Part shown: positions 59,516 through 64,000 of the stretch, piece by piece
Layout: each line of letters opens with the position of its first letter
Numbering within the stretch: the stretch's first letter is position 1
Source of the DNA: AWTP1-18 sp036504515
GTDB taxonomy: Bacteria > Pseudomonadota > Gammaproteobacteria > Burkholderiales > Rhodocyclaceae
Reading direction: 5' to 3'
DNA length: 64,000 nucleotides
Assembly (NCBI GenBank): GCA_036504515.1
Contig: DASXVA010000001.1
Location: 62,001 to 126,000 of the forward strand
The notes under the pieces: model-generated
Databases searched by the model: none
Seen by the model: only the letters and a program-made list of their open reading frames with translations
Told to the model about the DNA's origin: nothing
Made by a program: the position numbers and the translations under genes

Positions 59516-60844
59516 TCAGTGGCTGCGCTTTTGCAGGATGGCGTAATAAAAACCGTCATGGTCGATATCGGGCAGAAGTTGTAAGTCTGGTTGCTCACCT
59601 ATTGGAACAGGCAAAGCATCGTCATGACGTGCAATAAAACTGGCAATCTGTTGCCTGTTTTCTTCGGGAAAAATTGAACACGTACAGTAGAGCATTTTGC
59701 CACCGGGAATCAGCAGCGGCCACAAGGCATCGATGATTTCCCTTTGGGTTGCAGCAAAACTGTACACATCTGTAGGGCGGCGTAAATATTTTGCATCGGG
59801 ATGACGGCGAACAACGCCTGAGGCCGAGCAGGGAACATCGGCCAATATGCGATCAAATCGTTGTCCATCCCACCACGTTTCAACCTTCCGACAATCCGCG
59901 GTTCTCACTTGAGCTTGCAAGCCCAACCTTTGCATATTTTCTGTGATTCGCGCAGCACGGGAATCTTCAGCATCCAGAGCCAGCATATGAACATCGGCCA
60001 GCTCCAAAACATGGGCTGTTTTACCCCCAGGCGCCGCGCAGGCATCCAATACATATTGGCCTGGCTGGACATCCAGAAGCTCCGCTGCCCATTGAGCGCC
60101 CAAGTCCTGAACAGAGGCATCCCCATCAAAAAACCCGGGAAGCTTGTCTACATTGGCCGGTTTCGCCAAACGGATACCGTGTTTACTGATACTAGCAATC
60201 TCGATACCCACATGTTCTAAGCGCTTTACGTAGTCCGCCACGGACTGTCTCCGTCGATTGACTCTTAGACTCATGGGGGGGTGCGTATTGCTTGCCGCCA
60301 GGACAGCCTGCCATTTTTCCGGATAGGCTTTTCGCACCGCAGCTAGCCACCACTGTGGATGTTGCCAACGGGCAACTTCATCTTCATTTACAGTCGATAA
60401 CAGTGCCTCTTGCTGGCGCAGGTAATTTCTCAGGACACCGTTAACAAGTCCCCGAAAACTTCCATTTTCCATTGCACCAGCTGCAGTGACAGCTTGGTTC
60501 ACTGTTGTATGCGCTTCCTGCGGCCTAGTCCCAAGGCGATTAATGGCCAACAGCAACAAGGCCTGTATCTCATACACCTTGATAGGGCTTTTAAGGAGCT
60601 GCTTCAAGAAGAACTCACCTCGCCCGTAGGTGCGCAAGGTGTTGTAGCTCATATCTGTGACGGCAGGTCGGATCGCTACGGGGACTCGTGCCGACACCAT
60701 GGCCACATCAAGATTCCGTCCCTTGAATACGCTGCCGACAACATTGGCTGCTATGAGAAATGCGTTTGCCAACGAATCCTCAATCAGTCGATGGGGTTGT
60801 TTTCTCGATGAAGGTGACGATGATCCGGAGCGCAAGTGATGCAT
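59516..60844 (-). CDS. rsmB: 16S rRNA (cytosine-967-C5) methyltransferase RsmB
   Basis: This 442-residue m5C methyltransferase has an N-terminal NusB-like RNA-binding region (about 1-150), with ARVPVAIRPAVTDMSYNTLR and LLLLAINRLG, and a C-terminal SAM-dependent domain. The SAM motif is LDACAAPGGKTAHVLEL. The two catalytic Cys lie in DVPCSASGVV and LYCTCSIFPEEN. It methylates C967 of 16S rRNA. The first ATG used, at 60844, keeps the usual length; a longer in-frame extension to 60886 exists. Confidence 0.94.
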   Translation of the reverse strand: MHHLRSGSSSPSSRKQPHRLIEDSLANAFLIAANVVGSVFKGRNLDVAMVSARVPVAIRPAVTDMSYNTLRTYGRGEFFLKQLLKSPIKVYEIQALLLLAINRLGTRPQEAHTTVNQAVTAAGAMENGSFRGLVNGVLRNYLRQQEALLSTVNEDEVARWQHPQWWLAAVRKAYPEKWQAVLAASNTHPPMSLRVNRRRQSVADYVKRLEHVGIEIASISKHGIRLAKPANVDKLPGFFDGDASVQDLGAQWAAELLDVQPGQYVLDACAAPGGKTAHVLELADVHMLALDAEDSRAARITENMQRLGLQAQVRTADCRKVETWWDGQRFDRILADVPCSASGVVRRHPDAKYLRRPTDVYSFAATQREIIDALWPLLIPGGKMLYCTCSIFPEENRQQIASFIARHDDALPVPIGEQPDLQLLPDIDHDGFYYAILQKRSH

Positions 60845-60972
60845 CCTGTTAACACAAGGCCGCAGATTCTGGGGCTTGCTGAGCATTCCTGCAAGCCAAC
60901 AAGCCGAAGCTCCTGTTTTTAATTTTGAAAAGCGCCGTCCAAAACATCACTCTTGATATGTGATGCCAACCT

Positions 60973-61005
60973 AAAACCAAAGGGCACTAATGTGCCCCTT
61001 GTTTT
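60973..61005 (-). terminator. Terminator downstream of the FecR gene
   Basis: On the minus strand, AAAACAAGGGGCAC and GTGCCCTTTGGTTTT pair (one bulge) around a 4-base loop and end in T residues, 18 bases after the FecR-gene stop. This is a good Rho-independent terminator before rsmB. Confidence 0.75.
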
Positions 61006-61023
61006 AAAGCGAAGAGCTCACCA

Positions 61024-61755
61024 TCAGAGAGAGCATTCACTTCCACCAGACTTACCAAGCCCCTGTCCGCTCCCCCTGTTCTGACTGATATTCGGTGGCA
61101 TTGTGACTTGAATACCCTGGGCTGGAGGCACAATGACCGGTGGCGTATTCATCGATGCGACATAACCAAATTGCCCCGCAGAGAACTGTGCCGTACCTCC
61201 AGCATTAGTCAATTGAATCGCACCTGATGCAACATCTACATGCAAGCCATTTGGAGGAACTTGGCCGTTCGCCGACGGAATTCCACCGCAATCGTTCTGA
61301 CAGAACAAAGCCCCAAAGTGTGTGCCTCGAATACCTATGGTTGCTGTCGGAGTACTAAAACTCACATTGTCTTTGTTTCGTTTGCCGATCAGCCCGGTCA
61401 CAGCCCGAAATCCCCCTTTAACCAAGCTCATGAAACTGCTCCCAGCCTCAGGCTTGGTTTCGTCGTAGACATAGGACTCCACCTTCATCTGAGTACCAGG
61501 TCGCAATACGATTTCGCCACCATCTGAAAACTTGATTCGGGCATAGGTTTCCTGTTCGGTCGTGAGTAAATCTCCTGGTTGAACCTCAGATTTCACTGAA
61601 AGCAATTTAGTCACCCCATCTGCCCTCTTGACTGACAGAGTTCCAGAAAGGTGCGTAACTACTCCCGCTCCGCCAGCTGCAAACGCCGTAGTTACCAGAA
61701 GCATCAACCCCATTAATAGGCTAGCTGCACTGATTCTTGGGAGCTGATTTACCAT
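61024..61755 (-). CDS. FecR-domain exported protein
   Basis: This 243-residue protein has a signal peptide (MVNQLPRISAASLLMGL, cleavage near FAAGGAG at about residue 27) and a FecR-type domain: LLTTEQETYARIKFSDGGEIVLRPGTQMKVESY, then STPTATIGIRGTHF. A Pro/Gln/Gly-rich C-terminus ends SGGSECSL. It is not a FecR-FecI pair, as no sigma factor gene is nearby. The start is set by AAAGGAAAAGGG before the ATG at 61755; its first 35 bases overlap the end of the adhesin gene upstream. FecR-fold proteins with signal peptides are often linked to large surface proteins, but the role here is inferred from position. Confidence 0.82.
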   Translation of the reverse strand: MVNQLPRISAASLLMGLMLLVTTAFAAGGAGVVTHLSGTLSVKRADGVTKLLSVKSEVQPGDLLTTEQETYARIKFSDGGEIVLRPGTQMKVESYVYDETKPEAGSSFMSLVKGGFRAVTGLIGKRNKDNVSFSTPTATIGIRGTHFGALFCQNDCGGIPSANGQVPPNGLHVDVASGAIQLTNAGGTAQFSAGQFGYVASMNTPPVIVPPAQGIQVTMPPNISQNRGSGQGLGKSGGSECSL

Positions 61756-64000
61756 TACCCTTTTCCTTTGTGTCAGTGTTGCTACTTTTCTCTTTGTTTT
61801 TATCGTCTTGCTTTTCATTTCCACCAAAACTATCCGCATCCCCGCCGGTAGTCTGTGCCGCACTCGTCGATGTGGTCGTCCCACTTGATTTGAGCACTAG
61901 CTCTGTCGTTGCGCTGGTCTTGTCACTCAAGTTACTACTAGTGGTAGTTTTGTTAATTTCTGTAGTGATTGTCGTCTCAACTGAATTTGAATTAGTCTTT
62001 TCAGTTGTACTTGTGACTGATGGAAATGCAATATCGAGGCCGCTGCCAGGTCCTGCGGGGGTTGAAGAATTAACTGCAAAGAAGCCACTTTTCCCCAACA
62101 ATGTTGTTGTTGTTGAGGCACCATCGATCACGACGCCGCCAGAGGATCTGTTCGTGAAGTTCAAATGTGTTGTGCCAATAACGCCTGTTGCGATATCTGA
62201 CACAATCTGCACCGCCCCCAGACCAGTTACCTTGTTCAGAGACAGCGTTGATGCACTACCCTTCATATTGAAGATGACGTCATTGCCCGTCTTCACCCAA
62301 ACGTTATCGCTCAATTCAACATTTTCAGTAACCGCTACCGTCGCGTTGCCGTCCTGATTGACAAATGAATCACTGTCTTTGTCATACCCTGCGTAGAGGG
62401 CTGCGTAATTGCTGGCAAAGACGTTGCTCGCCGTAATTTTTAAATTCCCGTTGGCATACAGACCTGTCAGGTCGCCAGCACTACCCGACTGCAATCGAAC
62501 AACATTCGCATCAACGATTAAATCACCTTCCGTTGCCTGGACATAACTACCACCACTCAACAGAACGGTTCCACTCGACGCTGTCAAGCTGACACTTGAT
62601 CCCTTTACCACGGTCGCACTGCCATCTGCTAGCAGATCAATGTCTTGACCTGCTGTTAGGGATAAAGCTGAAATATTGTCATCAATATCTGTTGCCGTTA
62701 CATTTGCACCGGCTCCAGTGATCGTTCCGTCTGCATGAAGTGTCGTTGTTTTTCCCACCCCGGACTGGATATTACTTAGGCTGCCTAAGGTGAGATCGCC
62801 TGCAGTAGACAAGGTCACATTCCCACCATAGCTAATCAGCGTCATAGCGCTGATGTTTGTTAAATCTGACGTGTTAGTAAAGCTGATATCGCCGTTATAA
62901 GTAGAGTAGTCAACAAGTGTCACTGTAGAAGGCGCTGTTGTCCCAAAGTTTTTCAGCCGAACACCACCATATGACCCTTGATTCGCGGAGCACAGCTCCC
63001 CGCAACTCGCGCCAACGTCAGCAATAAGACTCCCCGTCGTTTTTACATCCAGATCCAGTGCTGGCCCCGTACCATCACCACCAAATGCGGAATTAAAATA
63101 AATTCGTCGCGCTATAACGTTAACATCACTACCATTGCTGTCCTGAATGACACCATTGGCATAAACATAAACTGAGCTTGAACTGTTCCCGTATCCGGAA
63201 CCGGAGCCCTCTCCACCTGCGATAACTTTATCTAGATAAATATTCCCATCGGTGCCACGAGTATTTGTTTGGCTATTCGCTCTCAATTTCACATAACCAC
63301 TAAAGGAGTTTTCACCTGCCTTTATGTAAGCATTGTTGCTCATCCGAATATTGCCACTAGCATCATAGGCAGAAGAGTAACCGGCGGTCACTTCAACCCT
63401 ATTACCTGACTCTGTTGGCGTTCTCACCCCAATTAGCGCACCCAGACCTCCACCACCATTCATGACAACATCCCTACCCGCCTTCACCACGATATCAACA
63501 ACATCTCCAGAATCATCATTACTGCCAATCATTGCACCAAATTGAGTACTGGAGCTCGCGGTTAGTGTGATGCTTCCGCCGCTGGTAAGGTGCACAGTTC
63601 CACCTCCTGATTCATCCTTATCAGGATCGGCATGGGAACCAATTCCCACGCCTGCATGCGCAGCATTCAGGGTGACATCCCCCGTTACATCAGCGTACAC
63701 CCGTGCTGTATTTTCGAGGGACCCAATCATGACCTTCCCGCCTTCATTACTACCGGAGTTCATGATCAAATTGCCGCCAACGGTAAGGTCAACCTCAACA
63801 TCTTTATCGCTTCCAATAGCGACCATGCTAGTCAGTGCTGATGTCTTTGTTCCATCATTTACTGTTGCGACACTGCCGCCGTTACCACCAGTCATGGTTA
63901 CATTTCCTGAAGCGATTACCTCAACCCAACCATCACCGCTAATCGAACCACCTCCGATAAATGCGCCGGAAACGCCGCCACCGCCATTCATGGTGATATT
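61721..64000 (-). CDS. Large repetitive surface protein, adhesin-like (partial, 5' end outside window)
   Basis: At least 760 residues lie inside the window and the frame is still open at its edge. The protein is built from glycine-rich beta-strand repeats (GSLIADVGAS, GNVTLSTAGDLTLGSL, GTVLLSGGSYV, ...), typical of filamentous-haemagglutinin-like beta-helices. Near the C-terminus it becomes Thr/Ser-rich and then Lys/Asn/Asp/Gly-rich, ending KNQCS with a Cys three residues from the stop. No N-terminal TPS domain is visible because it lies outside. A secretion partner is not seen in this window. The codons are less GC-rich than in the TpsA at 2543. Confidence 0.8.
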   Translation of the reverse strand, partial: NITMNGGGGVSGAFIGGGSISGDGWVEVIASGNVTMTGGNGGSVATVNDGTKTSALTSMVAIGSDKDVEVDLTVGGNLIMNSGSNEGGKVMIGSLENTARVYADVTGDVTLNAAHAGVGIGSHADPDKDESGGGTVHLTSGGSITLTASSSTQFGAMIGSNDDSGDVVDIVVKAGRDVVMNGGGGLGALIGVRTPTESGNRVEVTAGYSSAYDASGNIRMSNNAYIKAGENSFSGYVKLRANSQTNTRGTDGNIYLDKVIAGGEGSGSGYGNSSSSVYVYANGVIQDSNGSDVNVIARRIYFNSAFGGDGTGPALDLDVKTTGSLIADVGASCGELCSANQGSYGGVRLKNFGTTAPSTVTLVDYSTYNGDISFTNTSDLTNISAMTLISYGGNVTLSTAGDLTLGSLSNIQSGVGKTTTLHADGTITGAGANVTATDIDDNISALSLTAGQDIDLLADGSATVVKGSSVSLTASSGTVLLSGGSYVQATEGDLIVDANVVRLQSGSAGDLTGLYANGNLKITASNVFASNYAALYAGYDKDSDSFVNQDGNATVAVTENVELSDNVWVKTGNDVIFNMKGSASTLSLNKVTGLGAVQIVSDIATGVIGTTHLNFTNRSSGGVVIDGASTTTTLLGKSGFFAVNSSTPAGPGSGLDIAFPSVTSTTEKTNSNSVETTITTEINKTTTSSNLSDKTSATTELVLKSSGTTTSTSAAQTTGGDADSFGGNEKQDDKNKEKSSNTDTKEKGNGKSAPKNQCS

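Overview
The window is a 64-kb stretch of GC-rich bacterial chromosome, densely packed with genes and with no rRNA, tRNA, CRISPR array, insertion sequence or phage module that I can see. Gene content and order point to a betaproteobacterium, most likely near the Rhodocyclales. The pointers are ribE-ribBA-ribH-nusB-thiL-pgpA-pncC-recA-recX, then lptB-rpoN-hpf-ptsN-hprK, then rsmB-DUF4390-ntrY-ntrX. This placement is inferred from synteny and protein character, not from a database search.

Layout. 1-14154 (all minus strand) is a surface-adhesion block. It holds a Sel1-repeat protein, a two-partner-secretion transporter (TpsB), a ~3000-residue exported adhesin (TpsA) with a ~490-residue Gly/Ser/Asn-rich tail, a Flp-type pilin and two TadG/TadE-like pseudopilin genes, the last cut by the window edge. 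14155-14669 is the longest non-coding gap. 14670-19664 carries two stand-alone cyclic-nucleotide-binding-fold proteins with degenerate pockets, an orphan ParA/MinD-like ATPase, ubiB, a degenerate-EAL/HDOD protein and a small partner ORF. 19827-28382 has a sodium:solute symporter, a diguanylate cyclase, a VanZ-like protein, a MazG-like pyrophosphohydrolase, a 2Fe-2S ferredoxin, an alpha/beta hydrolase and a NodI/NodJ-like ABC exporter whose two genes are separated by a DUF2242-type lipoprotein gene.

28489-30500 is an acetolactate synthase gene preceded by a classical-looking attenuator: a 47-codon leader peptide rich in Val/Leu/Ile codons, then a strong terminator hairpin. This leader is the clearest regulatory element in the window. 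30576-43467 is mostly housekeeping on the plus strand: cutA, dsbD, the riboflavin cluster, thiamine and phospholipid genes, recA/recX, lptB, rpoN, hpf and the nitrogen-PTS genes ptsN-hprK. 43539-47024 (minus) encodes an adenylate cyclase-FHA fusion, ttcA, a pteridine-reductase-like SDR and tcdA, with a MidA-like methyltransferase diverging at 47050. An AT-rich GIY-YIG-like orphan (48353-48856) looks recently acquired. 48953-55494 (minus) has a Lon-like AAA+ ATPase, fructokinase mak, carbonic anhydrase can, an MBL hydrolase, an EF-hand membrane protein, a YkgJ-like Cys-cluster protein and an HD-domain protein.

55571-60844 (minus) is rsmB-DUF4390-ntrY-ntrX. The NtrX-like regulator has lost the recognisable ATPase and sigma-54-contact motifs of its central domain. 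61024-64000 (minus) is a second surface module: a FecR-domain exported protein overlapping the end of another large repetitive adhesin that runs off the window.

Novelty. I did not find a wholly unprecedented machine. The best candidates for follow-up are the ilv attenuator, the repeat architecture and in-frame hexanucleotide array of the first adhesin and its neighbouring Flp/Tad genes, the FecR-adhesin pair, the cyclase/cNMP-fold signalling parts, the motif-less NtrX, and the AT-rich GIY-YIG orphan with its palindromic upstream region.
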